From the NCBI RefSeq assembly GCF_013410035.1, contig NZ_JACCBW010000002.1, positions 682,001 through 746,000 on the forward strand: 64,000 nucleotides of DNA, given 5' to 3'. Position numbers and translations under genes: made by a program. The stretch is from Nocardioides cavernae. Its GTDB lineage: Bacteria > Actinomycetota > Actinomycetes > Propionibacteriales > Nocardioidaceae. Each line of letters starts with the position of its first letter. The first letter of the stretch is position 1. Shown here piece by piece: positions 8,786-16,985 of the stretch. The notes under the pieces are model-generated. The model did not search any database. It was given only the letters and a program-made list of their open reading frames with translations, and was not told where the DNA came from.

Positions 8786-10023
8786 CTGTGGTTCTCCTGC
8801 TGTGTCGTGCCTGATGGGGTTGCGGTCCCGTTCGTGCGTCGCGCGGGCGCGACGACCTCGACCGGGTTGCTCGTGCGGCCGGCGCCCTGGCCGGGCGCGG
8901 CGTTCTGGGGGAGGGTCAGCGTGAAGGTCGAGCCCTGGCCGTGGACCGACCAGACCGAGATGTCGCCGCCGTGCGTGGCCGCGACGTGCTTGACGATCGA
9001 CAGGCCGAGGCCGGTGCCGCCGGTCGAGCGGTGCCGGGCCGGGTCCACGCGGTAGAAGCGCTCGAAGATGCGGTCGATGTCCTCGGCCGGGATGCCGATG
9101 CCCTGGTCGACGACGGAGACCTGCACCTGGTCGCCCTCGGACCTGGTGGTCACCACGACCCGGGAGCCCTCGCTGGAGTAGGCGACGGCGTTGGCGACGA
9201 GGTTGGAGATGGCGGCGCCGATCTGCTCCTGGGAGCCGAACACCTCGAGGCCGGTCTCGCCGCGCGACTCGACGCTGATCCGCTTGGCGGCCGCCTCCAT
9301 CGCGCTCGTGTCGACCGCGGTCGCGACGGCCGCGTCGACGTCGACCATCACCGGCATCTCCAGGGGGTCGTCGCCCTGCAGGCGCGACAGCTCGATGATC
9401 TGCTGGACGAGCTTGGACAGCCGGTCGGACTCGGTGAGCATCCGGTTGGCGAACCGCTGGACCGCCTCGGGGTCGTCGGCGGCGTCGGTGACGGCCTCGG
9501 CCAGCAGCCGGATCGCCCCCACGGGGGTCTTGAGCTCGTGGCTGACGTTGGCCACGAAGTCGCGGCGCACCGCCTCCACCCGCCGCTCGCGGGTGCGGTC
9601 CTCGACGAGCGCCAGCACCAGGCGCGCGCCCAGCGGGGCGACGCGCGCGGTGAGCGTACGGCTGAAGCCGCCGTCGGCCGCGGGCAGGTCGAGGTCGCTC
9701 TCGCGGATCTGCCCGTCGCGGCGCACCTGGGCGATCACGTCGAGCAGCTCGGGCAGGAGCACGGTGTTGCCGCGCACGAGGCCGAAGGAGTACGCCGGCG
9801 CGGACGCCTTGAGCACGTGGTCGGACTCGTCGACGACGACCGCGCTCGAGCGGAGGATGCTGAGCACCGCGGCGACGCCCGCCTGCACGACGGGCTCCTC
9901 GACCTGCGGCAGCGTGTGCCGCTGGCGGTCGCTGATGTGCCAGGCGAGCACCGCGCCCCCCGCCATGATGGCGCCGACGATGGCAGCCAACCCGGCCTGC
10001 GTAGTCGGATCCACGCTCACCAT
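8782..10023 (-). CDS. senX3: Sensor histidine kinase SenX3 (phosphate sensing)
   Basis: A 413-residue membrane sensor kinase. One N-terminal hydrophobic helix (about residues 8-28) precedes a PAS-like region (about 50-150). The phosphoacceptor H-box reads FVANVSHELKTPVG, and the ATP-binding domain shows the N-box (ISNLVANAVAYSS), the G1 box (VVDQGIGIP), the F-box (IFERFYRVD) and the G2 box (GGTGLGLSIV). In the known family SenX3 answers phosphate supply, with PhoU and the Pst transporter as inhibitors, and phosphorylates RegX3. Here the gene is divergent from phoU, with 111 bases between the two starts, and is coupled to regX3. The ATG at 10023 is followed immediately by a GTG two codons on, so the exact start is uncertain by two residues. 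Confidence 0.94.
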   Translation of the reverse strand: MVSVDPTTQAGLAAIVGAIMAGGAVLAWHISDRQRHTLPQVEEPVVQAGVAAVLSILRSSAVVVDESDHVLKASAPAYSFGLVRGNTVLLPELLDVIAQVRRDGQIRESDLDLPAADGGFSRTLTARVAPLGARLVLALVEDRTRERRVEAVRRDFVANVSHELKTPVGAIRLLAEAVTDAADDPEAVQRFANRMLTESDRLSKLVQQIIELSRLQGDDPLEMPVMVDVDAAVATAVDTSAMEAAAKRISVESRGETGLEVFGSQEQIGAAISNLVANAVAYSSEGSRVVVTTRSEGDQVQVSVVDQGIGIPAEDIDRIFERFYRVDPARHRSTGGTGLGLSIVKHVAATHGGDISVWSVHGQGSTFTLTLPQNAAPGQGAGRTSNPVEVVAPARRTNGTATPSGTTQQENHR

Positions 10024-10074
10024 CGTACGCAGCCGCAGGGGCCCGCCAGACCCGCTGGACGCCGGGCACGGAGT

Positions 10075-10091
10075 GTTCATCCGGCGTTCAC
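10075..10091 (+). promoter_or_regulatory. PHO-box-like direct repeat between senX3 and phoU
   Basis: Two units, GTTCAT at 10075 and GTTCAC at 10086, are spaced by exactly 11 bases, the spacing of the direct-repeat units bound by PhoP in Streptomyces. A weaker GTTCGC follows at 10107, 21 bases on. Autoregulation of senX3-regX3 and control of phoU by RegX3 is the inference. Confidence 0.6.
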
Positions 10092-10122
10092 GTGGCCACC
10101 ACGTCCGTTCGCTTCGGCTCCC

Positions 10123-10128
10123 TACTGT
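10123..10128 (+). promoter_or_regulatory. -10 box of phoU (leaderless)
   Basis: TACTGT ends six bases before the ATG at 10135. No ribosome-binding site precedes that ATG, so a leaderless message is likely. Confidence 0.5.
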
Positions 10129-10134
10129 GGCGCC

Positions 10135-10785
10135 ATGCGTGAGGCCTTCCATGACCAGCTCGACGGCATCTTCGCCGACCTCTCCGAGATCTGCGGGCAG
10201 GTGGAGATCGCCGTCCGTGAGGCGACCAGGGCGCTGATGACCGGCGACGTGCACACCGCCGACCAGGTGATCAGCAACGACAAGGTGATCGACGCCGCGC
10301 GCGAGCGCGTGGACGACACCGCGTTCGCCCTGCTGTCGCTGCAGCAGCCCGTCGCCGGCGATCTGCGGATCATCGTGTCCGCGCTGCGCATGGTCAGCGA
10401 GCTCGAGCGGATGGGCGACCTCTCGGTGCACGTCGCGAAGATCGCCCGCCTGCGCGTGCCGGCCGTCGCCGTGCCCGACGAGCTGCGCCCGACCATGGAG
10501 AAGATGGCCGCGACGGCCGAGGACATGGTCCGCCGGGTCCGCAGCATCATCATCGACCGCGACGTCGAGGCCGCCATCGAGCTCGGTCGCGACGACGAGG
10601 TGATGGACCAGCTGCGCCGCCGCAGCTTCACCGACCTGCTCTCGACCGACTGGCAGCACGGCGTCGAGGCCGCGGTCGACATCGCCCTCCTCGGGCGCTA
10701 CTACGAGCGCATCGCCGACCACGCCGTCTCCGTCGCGAACCGGGTCGTGTTCGTGGTCACCGGTGAGGTGCCGGTCCGGGTCTGA
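10135..10785 (+). CDS. phoU: Phosphate signalling regulator PhoU
   Basis: PhoU links the Pst phosphate transporter to the SenX3-type kinase and keeps the Pho regulon off when phosphate is plentiful. The 216-residue protein is all-helical, with two PhoU repeats that each form a three-helix bundle. The metal-binding acidic signatures are visible in the first repeat (around VISNDKVIDAARERVDD and SALRMVSELERMGDLSVHVAK) and in the second (GRYYERIADHAVSVANRVVF). The length is normal for the family. No pstSCAB genes lie in the window. The start is the first ATG and has a -10 box at leaderless distance. Confidence 0.95.
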   Translation: MREAFHDQLDGIFADLSEICGQVEIAVREATRALMTGDVHTADQVISNDKVIDAARERVDDTAFALLSLQQPVAGDLRIIVSALRMVSELERMGDLSVHVAKIARLRVPAVAVPDELRPTMEKMAATAEDMVRRVRSIIIDRDVEAAIELGRDDEVMDQLRRRSFTDLLSTDWQHGVEAAVDIALLGRYYERIADHAVSVANRVVFVVTGEVPVRV

Positions 10786-10801
10786 GGGGCGGCGTCGTCC
10801 A

Positions 10802-10845
10802 TATCCCCACATGAGCGGCCATATGGTCGCTCATGTAGGGGCATA
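10802..10845. repeat. Long AT-centred palindrome just after phoU
   Basis: The centre CCATATGG is flanked by arms GAGCG/CGCTC and CACATGA-like/TCATGT, then CCCC/GGGG and TAT/ATA, so that almost every base from 10802 to 10845 pairs, with one G-T pair and two single-base bulges. It starts 17 bases after the phoU stop. The base composition is far from a GC-rich terminator and it has no U-tract. A partial copy of the arm (GAGCGACCACAT) recurs at 10855-10866. The role is unknown. Confidence 0.75.
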
Positions 10846-10910
10846 CCGGGGTCCGAGCGACCACATCAGGGTCCCAGTGGCGCGAGCGCCCCCCGAGGCA
10901 ACCGGCGAAC

Positions 10911-10976
10911 GGACCGAACGACGTACGCGACGCGCGCGCCCGGCGTACGGCGGGGGCGCGGCAGCGCGTTCGGTCC
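10911..10976. terminator. Nested inverted repeats between phoU and gpmA, possible two-way terminator
   Basis: GGACCGAACG (10911-10920) pairs with CGTTCGGTCC (10967-10976), and an inner CGTACGC/GCGTACG pair lies at 10922-10928 and 10943-10949. The element is in the gap where the two convergent transcripts of phoU and gpmA meet. No U-tract is seen on either strand. Confidence 0.45.
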
Positions 10977-11023
10977 GCCGGGCGGTCAGCGACCGGCGGT
11001 GCCGCCGCGGTGCACGGAGTTGC

Positions 11024-11767
11024 TCAGCGACCCTGGTTCGCGACGGCTGCGGCAGCCGCGGCGGCGGCCTCCGGGTCGAGGTACTCGCCGCCGGCGACCG
11101 TCGGGCGGAAGGACTCGTCGAGCCGGTAGACCAACGGCATGCCGGTCGGGATGTTGAGCCCGGCGATGTCCTCGTCGCTGATCTGGTCGAGGTGCTTGAC
11201 CAGCGCGCGCAGGCTGTTGCCGTGGGCGGCGACCAGCACGGTCTTGCCGGCCGTCAGGTCGGGGACGATCTCGGACTCCCAGTAGGGGAGGAACCGGGCG
11301 ATGACGTCCTTCAGGCACTCGGTGCGCGGCAGCTCGTCGCCGAGGTCGGCGTAGCGCGGGTCGGAGGCCTGCGAGAACTCGTCGGAGTCGTCGAGCGGCG
11401 GCGGGGGGACGTCGAAGGAGCGGCGCCAGAGCATGAACTGCTCCTCGCCGTACTCCTCGAGCGTCTGCTTCTTGTCCTTGCCCTGCAGGGCGCCGTAGTG
11501 GCGCTCGTTGAGCCGCCAGGAGCGCTTCACGGGGATCCAGTGACGGTCGGCGGCGTCGAGCGCGAGCGCGGCGGTGTTGATCGCGCGGCGCTGGAGCGAG
11601 GTGTGCACGACGTCCGGCGCCAGGCCGGCCTCGCGGATGAGCTGGCCGCCGCGGACGGCCTCCTCGCGGCCCTTCTCGGTCAGCGCGACGTCGACCCAGC
11701 CGGTGAAGAGGTTCTTGGCGTTCCACTCGCTCTCGCCGTGGCGGAGCAGGACCAGGGTGTGGGTCAT
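11024..11767 (-). CDS. gpmA: 2,3-bisphosphoglycerate-dependent phosphoglycerate mutase
   Basis: This enzyme interconverts 3- and 2-phosphoglycerate in glycolysis. The 247-residue protein has the catalytic phosphohistidine motif [10 protein letters not shown] near the N-terminus, the [14 protein letters not shown] substrate loop, and the second histidine in [13 protein letters not shown], all typical of the dPGM family. A run of alanines near the C-terminus ([13 protein letters not shown]) is a low-complexity tail common in actinobacterial versions. The ATG start overlaps the stop of the upstream lipoprotein gene by four bases, so the two are co-transcribed and probably coupled. Confidence 0.96.
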   Translation of the reverse strand: MTHTLVLLRHGESEWNAKNLFTGWVDVALTEKGREEAVRGGQLIREAGLAPDVVHTSLQRRAINTAALALDAADRHWIPVKRSWRLNERHYGALQGKDKKQTLEEYGEEQFMLWRRSFDVPPPPLDDSDEFSQASDPRYADLGDELPRTECLKDVIARFLPYWESEIVPDLTAGKTVLVAAHGNSLRALVKHLDQISDEDIAGLNIPTGMPLVYRLDESFRPTVAGGEYLDPEAAAAAAAAVANQGR

Positions 11768-12237
11768 GACGCGTCCATGCCTTCCCAGTAGCCGAAGTCG
11801 TTGCGCACGACCGGCACGTTGAACGAGATGCGCTCGCCGTTGCCGAAGTCGAAGGACAGGGGGATGAAGTCGCCCGGGCCGAAGTCGCCGGTGAGGACGA
11901 TGTCCGCGGCCGGGTCGGCGAGGTTGACCAGGTTGCCGGGCCCGATGGCGACCGGCTCGAACTCGGCGGTCTCGATCGCGACGCCCTCGGCGCCGCTGAC
12001 GCCGGTGAAGGTCTGCTCGTCGTCGGTGCTGTTGTTGGACAGCGACGCCACGAACGTGCCGGACCCCTCCTCGGCCGACACGACCACCGCGGAGAGGATG
12101 TCGACCTCGCCCTCGCGGTTGTTGGCGCCCCCGGCCGGGGTGTAGTCGCGCTCCGTGGCGTAGTCGAAGCCGCACGAGGCCAGCGGGGCGGCGAGCGCGA
12201 GGACCGCGGCGGCGGTCGCGATGGGTCGAAGTCGCAT
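11764..12237 (-). CDS. Predicted lipoprotein (LpqE-like position)
   Basis: A 157-residue exported lipoprotein: a signal peptide with the lipobox LASC (cysteine at about residue 22) is followed by a beta-rich domain of unknown function ([20 protein letters not shown] ... [19 protein letters not shown]). In Mycobacterium the lipoprotein gene lpqE also lies beside carD and ispD/ispF. The placement and beta-rich shape are similar, but I cannot prove orthology by eye. It is upstream of gpmA and coupled to it by ATGA. A TAGGCT box at 12245-12250 ends seven bases before the ATG. Confidence 0.75.
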   Translation of the reverse strand: MRLRPIATAAAVLALAAPLASCGFDYATERDYTPAGGANNREGEVDILSAVVVSAEEGSGTFVASLSNNSTDDEQTFTGVSGAEGVAIETAEFEPVAIGPGNLVNLADPAADIVLTGDFGPGDFIPLSFDFGNGERISFNVPVVRNDFGYWEGMDAS

Positions 12238-12244
12238 GGCCCAC

Positions 12245-12250
12245 AGCCTA
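12245..12250 (-). promoter_or_regulatory. -10 box of the lipoprotein-gpmA operon
   Basis: TAGGCT on the minus strand, followed by seven bases and the ATG at 12237; a near-leaderless message is expected. Confidence 0.5.
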
Positions 12251-12258
12251 GCGTCGGC

Positions 12259-12957
12259 TCAGCTCAGTCCGACGCTCCGCCCTGCGATCAGGACGCCGGC
12301 CACGACGGCGGCCGTCCAGACGCCCGCCAGCAGCAGCAACCGGGGGGTGCCGGTGCGCAGTGCGAGGAGCATGGGGAGGGAACGCTCCCCCTCCTCGTGG
12401 TCGTCCACGAGGCCGGGCAGCGCGACCAGCACGTGCACGCCCAGGCCCAGGGCCGCGGCGAGCGCGACCATGGCCACGGTCGGCGGGGTCGGTGAGCCCA
12501 ACCCGCCCCAGCCGCCGTACGCCACGAACGCGGGGTAGAGCGCGAAGCTGGCGATCCACGGTACGAACGACAGCGGGTGGGCGTGGAGCAGCCGGTCCCC
12601 GACGGCGGAGACGAGCAGGAGCGCGAGGTAGGTCGCCGCCGCCCGGCGGCCGTTCGCCACGGCCAGCGGCACCACGAGCAGCAGGGCGCACGTCAACGCG
12701 AACCAGACCGTCGCCGGGTCGAGCCGGTCGCCCGCGAGGGGCTTGTCGGGCCGTCGCCGGGCGTCGCGCTCCCGGTCGGCGAGGTCGTCGGCCCACCCGA
12801 GCAGCGACTGCCCCACGAGGACCGTGGCGGCCACGAGGCCGACCTCCCGCAGCGGCCGGCCGGCGACCGCCGCGACGGCGCTCAGCACCGCGGCGGTGGC
12901 GATCGCCTGGCGAGGATGCGCTGCCCGGACGAGGAGCAGCGACGGGGTCGTCGGCAT
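12259..12957 (-). CDS. UbiA-family prenyltransferase-like membrane protein
   Basis: A 232-residue polytopic membrane protein of the UbiA prenyltransferase superfamily (the SCO3242-like branch). The first aspartate-rich motif is seen as WADDLADRERDARRRPDKPL at about residues 55-74, matching the diphosphate- and Mg-binding NDXXDXXXD site followed by a KP loop. The second motif is weaker: LVDDHEEGERSLPML near residue 185. At 232 residues it is shorter than most UbiA enzymes (about 290), and has about seven membrane helices. The substrate is unknown; a quinone or lipid prenylation is the family expectation. A CATACT box lies seven bases before the ATG. Confidence 0.75.
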   Translation of the reverse strand: MPTTPSLLLVRAAHPRQAIATAAVLSAVAAVAGRPLREVGLVAATVLVGQSLLGWADDLADRERDARRRPDKPLAGDRLDPATVWFALTCALLLVVPLAVANGRRAAATYLALLLVSAVGDRLLHAHPLSFVPWIASFALYPAFVAYGGWGGLGSPTPPTVAMVALAAALGLGVHVLVALPGLVDDHEEGERSLPMLLALRTGTPRLLLLAGVWTAAVVAGVLIAGRSVGLS

Positions 12958-13078
12958 GGCCCGCAGTATGGCCCAGCGGCCCCTCGCCGGGCGTGTCGCA
13001 CCACATCGACCAGCGATCTGTCAAGCCCGCATGTGGCCTCTGACCTGCACAAACGCGTCGGGATCCCGTTCGAACCCG

Positions 13079-13087
13079 TGTTAGAAT
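13079..13087 (+). promoter_or_regulatory. Extended -10 promoter of carD
   Basis: TGTTAGAAT combines the extended TGN element with TAGAAT. No convincing -35 box is seen at 17-18 bases upstream. Transcription would start near 13094, giving a short leader with an AGGAAGGGA ribosome-binding site at 13096-13104. Confidence 0.6.
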
Positions 13088-13114
13088 GGACACCTAGGAA
13101 GGGAAACTGAACAT

Positions 13115-13600
13115 ATGACTTTCACCGTCGGCGAAACGGTCGTCTACCCCAATCACGGGGCCGCAGTCATCGAGGACATCGAGATGCGGAAGATCAAGGG
13201 GGAGGACCGTCAGTACCTCGTCCTCAGGATCGTCGCTCAGCAGGACCTCGTCGTCCGCGTGCCCGCCTGCAACCTCGACCTCGTCGGCGTGCGTGACGTC
13301 GTCGACAAGGAAGGCCTCGACCGCGTCTTCGACGTGCTGCGCGCCGCCCACGTCGAGGAGCCGACCAACTGGTCGCGCCGCTACAAGGCCAACCTGGAGA
13401 AGCTGCACTCCGGCGACGTCATGAAGGTCTCGGAGGTCGTCCGCGACCTGTGGCGCCGCGAGCGCGACCGCGGCCTCTCGGCCGGCGAGAAGCGGATGCT
13501 GGCCAAGGCGCGCCAGATCCTGGTCTCCGAGCTCGCGCTCGCCGAGAAGACCAACGAGGACAAGGCCGAGGCCATGCTCGACGAGGTCCTCGCCTCCTGA
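13115..13600 (+). CDS. carD: CarD family RNA polymerase-binding transcription regulator
   Basis: CarD binds the RNA polymerase beta subunit and stabilises open promoter complexes, mainly at rRNA and housekeeping promoters. The 161-residue protein has the N-terminal Tudor-like RID domain ([20 protein letters not shown] ... YLVLRI, about residues 2-60) and a helical C-terminal DNA-binding domain with the conserved tryptophan in [13 protein letters not shown] near residue 86. The length equals the mycobacterial essential protein (162). It has its own extended -10 promoter and a strong hairpin terminator after the stop, so it is a one-gene unit. Confidence 0.96.
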   Translation: MTFTVGETVVYPNHGAAVIEDIEMRKIKGEDRQYLVLRIVAQQDLVVRVPACNLDLVGVRDVVDKEGLDRVFDVLRAAHVEEPTNWSRRYKANLEKLHSGDVMKVSEVVRDLWRRERDRGLSAGEKRMLAKARQILVSELALAEKTNEDKAEAMLDEVLAS

Positions 13601-13626
13601 TCAGCTCGTGATCATCGCTCCACCCA

Positions 13627-13659
13627 CGACCCCCGGCACACGTCCCGTGCCGGGGGTCG
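13627..13659 (+). terminator. carD terminator hairpin
   Basis: A perfect 13-base stem, CGACCCCCGGCAC at 13627-13639 and its complement at 13647-13659, surrounds a 7-base loop and begins 27 bases after the carD stop. Confidence 0.8.
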
Positions 13660-13696
13660 CGGCGTTCCCGGGCCCGCCCGATAGCGTGGCGGGACG

Positions 13697-14278
13697 ATGA
13701 CCTTCGACACCGACGAACCGACTCCCGCCCTCGGCGCGATCCTGGACGAGGGTCGCGGGTCGCTGCCCTACCAGCTGATCCACGGGGAGTCCCTCGTCGC
13801 GTGCGCCGCCTGGGCGCTCGGGCAGGCGGAGGTGGACCTCGTCGATGCCAGCGTGACGTGGGACGGCATCGTCGAGGCCGGCGCGGACCTCGTGCTCCAC
13901 GACGCGCTGTGCCCGATGACACCGCCGTCGTTCCTCGCCTCCTGCCTCGACCACGCGCGGGAGACGGGCCGGGCGGTGGTGGGCGTCCGGCCGGTCACCG
14001 ACACGGTCAAGGTCGTCGCCGACGGCCTGGTCGGCGAGACCCTCGAGCGCGACCGGTTGCTGGCCGTCGCGTCACCGCTCGTGCTCCCGGTCGCGGTCCT
14101 CCCGCACCTGCCCGCGCAACCGCCGTCCGACCTCGCGGCCGCCGTGGCCGCGCTCGCCGCGGCAGGTCACCGGGTCGACACCCTCGAGGCGCCGCCCGCG
14201 GGCCGGCGGGTCGCCTCCGCCGACTACGTACGCCTGCTGGAGGCCCTCACGGGGCCGGTGGGACCGCCCCGGGGCTGA
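13697..14278 (+). CDS. Degenerate IspD-like nucleotidyltransferase paralogue
   Basis: A 193-residue protein that aligns by eye with IspD (MEP cytidylyltransferase) in its middle: [10 protein letters not shown] corresponds to the HDAARP motif, [11 protein letters not shown] to the DT(V/I)K arm, and [18 protein letters not shown] to the T.DR...TPQ segment. The N-terminal CTP loop AAGXGXR...K is missing (the region reads [18 protein letters not shown]), and the C-terminal IKVT lysine motif is absent. It therefore cannot be a complete cytidylyltransferase by itself. It overlaps the convergent ispD gene by 32 bases. It could be a partner subunit of IspD, a regulator, or a decaying duplicate. Clean codons and a full frame argue that it is expressed. 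Confidence 0.75.
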   Translation: MTFDTDEPTPALGAILDEGRGSLPYQLIHGESLVACAAWALGQAEVDLVDASVTWDGIVEAGADLVLHDALCPMTPPSFLASCLDHARETGRAVVGVRPVTDTVKVVADGLVGETLERDRLLAVASPLVLPVAVLPHLPAQPPSDLAAAVAALAAAGHRVDTLEAPPAGRRVASADYVRLLEALTGPVGPPRG

Positions 14279-14942
14279 GCTCAGCGGCGAGCGCGACGTC
14301 CTCGGGGAAGGTGACCTTGAGGTTGAGCGGGCTCCCGGGCACGGCGGCGACAGCCGTGGAGCCGTACGCCGCGACGCACGCGGAGGTGTCCGTGCCCTCG
14401 AAGCCGTCCGCCGCAGCCGCGCGGTAGGCGGCCAGCACGTCACGAGCCCGGAAGGCCTGGGGGGTCTGCACGCCGCCGACCGCGTCGGTCACCAGCGTCA
14501 GGTCGTCGTGCAGGAGGTGGTCGACCGGCACGACGGGGATCGCCCCGCCCGTCTCGCGGGCGCGCGCGACGACGGTCCCCCACAGCGCCGAGCCGGCGAG
14601 GGGCCGGGCGCCGTCGTGCACCACCACGACGTCCACGTCGCCGGACTCGACGTCGGGTGCCAGCACCTGGAGGGCGGCCCACTCCGACCCGTGGCGGGTC
14701 GCGCCGCCGTCGACCAGGAGGACCTCCCGGTCGCCGAGGTGGGGCGCGACGGCCGCCCCGACGGCGTCGCGGTCCTCGGGACGCACCACGAGCACGAGGC
14801 GGCGTACGTCCGGCAGCGCCAGCGCCTCGCGCAGCGACCAGACGAGGAGGGGCACGCCCCGCAGGGGCAGCAGGACCTTGTTGACCGTGGCGCCGACCCG
14901 GCTGCCCGCCCCGGCGGCGACGATGACGACTGCGGTGGACAC
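14247..14942 (-). CDS. ispD: 2-C-methyl-D-erythritol 4-phosphate cytidylyltransferase, with shortened arm
   Basis: IspD joins CTP and MEP to give CDP-ME in the non-mevalonate isoprenoid pathway. This 231-residue version keeps the N-terminal CTP site ([10 protein letters not shown] and the lysine of NKVLLP), [16 protein letters not shown] and the C-terminal LKVTFPED lysine. The beta-arm between VPV and TPQ is unusual: it reads [19 protein letters not shown], about eight residues shorter than E. coli IspD, and lacks both the DT(I/V)K threonine and the T.DR arginine that hold MEP. The GTG start at 14942 lies two bases after the ispF stop, so ispF and ispD are one operon. The tail overlaps a degenerate paralogue that keeps exactly the missing motifs. 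Confidence 0.88.
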   Translation of the reverse strand: MSTAVVIVAAGAGSRVGATVNKVLLPLRGVPLLVWSLREALALPDVRRLVLVVRPEDRDAVGAAVAPHLGDREVLLVDGGATRHGSEWAALQVLAPDVESGDVDVVVVHDGARPLAGSALWGTVVARARETGGAIPVVPVDHLLHDDLTLVTDAVGGVQTPQAFRARDVLAAYRAAAADGFEGTDTSACVAAYGSTAVAAVPGSPLNLKVTFPEDVALAAELSPGAVPPAP

Positions 14943-14944
14943 GG

Positions 14945-15430
14945 TCAGCCGACGACGAGGGCCGTGGCGATCGCGGCGACGCCCTCGCCCCGACCGGTGA
15001 GGCCGAGCCCGTCGGTCGTGGTGGCCGAGACCGTGACCGGCGCCCCGACCGCGGCGGTCAGCGCGGCGGCGGCCTCGTCGCGGCGCGGACCGAGCCGGGG
15101 GACGTTGCCGATGACCTGGACGGCCACGTTGCCGATCTCCCAGCCCGCGGCGCGGACCCGACGCGCGGCCTCGGCCAGCAGGCTCGCCCCCGAGGCACCC
15201 GCCCACGCGGGCTCGGAGGTGCCGAAGTTGGTGCCGAGGTCGCCCAGGCCCGCGGCCGAGAAGAGCGCGTCGCAGGCTGCATGGGCGGCGACGTCGGCGT
15301 CGGAGTGCCCCTCCAGTCCGGCCGGCTCGTCGGGCCAGGCGAGCCCCGCGAGGTGCATCGGGACCCCCTCGACCAGCCGGTGCACGTCGGTGCCGACACC
15401 GATCCGTGGCAGCGGGAGGGGAGTGGTCAC
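14945..15430 (-). CDS. ispF: 2-C-methyl-D-erythritol 2,4-cyclodiphosphate synthase
   Basis: IspF cyclises CDP-ME 2-phosphate to MEcPP in the isoprenoid pathway. The 161-residue protein matches the trimeric family in length and motifs: the zinc ligands in GVGTDVHRL (D and H) and [15 protein letters not shown], the [11 protein letters not shown] loop, and the C-terminal substrate/CMP segment [19 protein letters not shown]. The start is a GTG at 15430. It is the first gene of the ispF-ispD pair, the reverse of the order usual in gene lists but common in actinobacteria. The divergent molybdenum oxidoreductase begins 34 bases away. Confidence 0.96.
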   Translation of the reverse strand: MTTPLPLPRIGVGTDVHRLVEGVPMHLAGLAWPDEPAGLEGHSDADVAAHAACDALFSAAGLGDLGTNFGTSEPAWAGASGASLLAEAARRVRAAGWEIGNVAVQVIGNVPRLGPRRDEAAAALTAAVGAPVTVSATTTDGLGLTGRGEGVAAIATALVVG

Positions 15431-15452
15431 GTCGGCATCATGCCCGAAGCGT

Positions 15453-15458
15453 CAGAAT
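15453..15458 (+). promoter_or_regulatory. -10 box of the sulfite-oxidase-like gene (leaderless)
   Basis: CAGAAT followed by six bases and the ATG at 15465; no ribosome-binding site is present. Confidence 0.4.
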
Positions 15459-15464
15459 GGGCGC

Positions 15465-16982
15465 ATGACCACCCGCCGTCCACCGTGGGCGCTGGCAGGA
15501 GTCCTCGCCGGGCTCGCCGGACTCGCGACCAGCTATGCGACCGCGATGGTGCTCACCATCCGCGAGTCACCCGTGGTCGCCGTCGCCGAAGGGGTCATCG
15601 AGCTGACCCCGGGACCCGTCGCCGAGCGGGCGATCGCGCTCCTCGGGCACTTCGACAAGCCGGTCCTGGTCGGCGGTGTGCTGGTGCTCCTGCTCGCCTG
15701 CTTCGCGTGGGCGGGCGTGCTGGCCCGCCGCGGGTGGTGGCGGCCGATCCTGGTGTGGGCGGTGCTTGCGGGCATCGGCCTGGCCGCGGTCCTCGCCCAG
15801 CGGGGCGCCGGGGCGGTCGACACGCTCCCCGTCGCGGTCGGGCTGGTCACGTGGATCACCCTGCACTCCGCGCTCACCGACGCCCTGCACCGCGGGGTGC
15901 GGCGCCCCGAGCTCGAGTCGCACGAGCGCCGGGTCTTCCTCATGGTGGCGGGCGTGGTGGCGGTCGCCAGCGTGGGCATCGCCGTCGCCGGGCGCCTGGT
16001 CGGCGCGGGGCGTCGCCACGTCGAGGTGAGCCGGCGCCTGCTGCGCATCCCCGGCGTCACGCGCCGGGAGGCCCCCGCCGCGACCTCCCTCGGCCTGCCC
16101 GGCATCACGCCGTGGCAGACGCCCAACGAGGACTTCTACCGCATCGACACCACCATCGCCCTGCCCACCATCGAGCCCGACGACTGGTCGCTGCGCATCC
16201 ACGGCCTCGTCGACCGCGAGCTCGTGCTCAGCTACACCGACCTCGTCCGCCGCCAGATGACGGAGTCGTGGATCACGCTCAACTGCGTGAGCAACGAGGT
16301 GGGCGGCAACCTCATCGGCAACGCCCGCTGGAGCGGCGTACGCATCGCCGACCTCCTCGAGGGCCTCGGCGTCTCGCCCCGCGCGGACTGCGTGCTCCAG
16401 ACGTCCCACGACGGGTGGACCTGCGCGACCCCGCTCGAGGTCCTCACCGACGACCGCGACGCGATGCTCGCCGTCGCCATGAACGGTCACCCGCTGCCGA
16501 TCGAGCACGGCTTCCCGGTGCGTACGGTCGTGCCGGGCCTCTACGGCTACGTGTCCGCCACCAAGTGGGTCGTCGACCTCGAGGTGAGCACGTTCGCGGA
16601 GTCGGTCGGCTACTGGACCACCCGCGGGTGGTCGGCCCTCGGCCCGGTGAAGATCGCCTCCCGCATCGACGTCCCGCGCTCGGGCGAGGACGTCCCGGTC
16701 GGTCCCTTCTCCTTCGGCGGCGTCGCTTGGCACCAGCACACGGGCATCGAGTCGGTCGAGGTGCAGGTCGACGGCGGCGAGTGGACCCGCGCCGAGCTCG
16801 CCGAGGTCCCCTCCGTCGACACCTGGGTGCAGTGGGCGGTCACCATCGACGTCCCCGAGGGCGACCACGAGGTCCGGGTCCGCGCCACTGGCAAGGACGG
16901 CGCGACCCAGACCAGCGCGCTCGCCCGCCCCGACCCCGACGGCGCCACCGGGTGGCACACCGTGGAGTTCAGCGCGGGGTGA
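15465..16982 (+). CDS. Membrane-anchored molybdopterin-dependent oxidoreductase (sulfite oxidase fold)
   Basis: A 505-residue protein with about five hydrophobic helices in the first 180 residues and a sulfite-oxidase-type molybdenum domain from about residue 205. The Mo-ligand cysteine is in TLNCVSNEVGG (about residue 271), and the cofactor pocket shows GARWSGV-like NARWSGVRIADLL, HGFPVRTVVPGLYGY and KWVVDLEV. The last 110 residues form the Mo-co dimerisation Ig-like domain (VEVQVDGGEWTRAEL). The N-terminal bundle lacks heme-binding histidine pairs that I can see, so the electron acceptor is unknown. Family members oxidise sulfite or reduce protein methionine sulfoxide; the substrate here is open. 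It relies on molybdenum cofactor, which ties in with the Mo-enzyme genes at 54-64 kb. Confidence 0.88.
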   Translation: MTTRRPPWALAGVLAGLAGLATSYATAMVLTIRESPVVAVAEGVIELTPGPVAERAIALLGHFDKPVLVGGVLVLLLACFAWAGVLARRGWWRPILVWAVLAGIGLAAVLAQRGAGAVDTLPVAVGLVTWITLHSALTDALHRGVRRPELESHERRVFLMVAGVVAVASVGIAVAGRLVGAGRRHVEVSRRLLRIPGVTRREAPAATSLGLPGITPWQTPNEDFYRIDTTIALPTIEPDDWSLRIHGLVDRELVLSYTDLVRRQMTESWITLNCVSNEVGGNLIGNARWSGVRIADLLEGLGVSPRADCVLQTSHDGWTCATPLEVLTDDRDAMLAVAMNGHPLPIEHGFPVRTVVPGLYGYVSATKWVVDLEVSTFAESVGYWTTRGWSALGPVKIASRIDVPRSGEDVPVGPFSFGGVAWHQHTGIESVEVQVDGGEWTRAELAEVPSVDTWVQWAVTIDVPEGDHEVRVRATGKDGATQTSALARPDPDGATGWHTVEFSAG

Positions 16983-16985
16983 GCG

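Noticed and set aside
13697-14278. Calling the paralogue a second complete IspD
   Set aside because: It has no CTP-binding loop and no C-terminal lysine motif, so it cannot be a normal enzyme by itself.
14508-15464. N-terminal extension of the sulfite-oxidase-like protein into the ispD/ispF region
   Set aside because: The extension is the antisense of ispD/ispF; homology and a leaderless -10 box begin at 15465.
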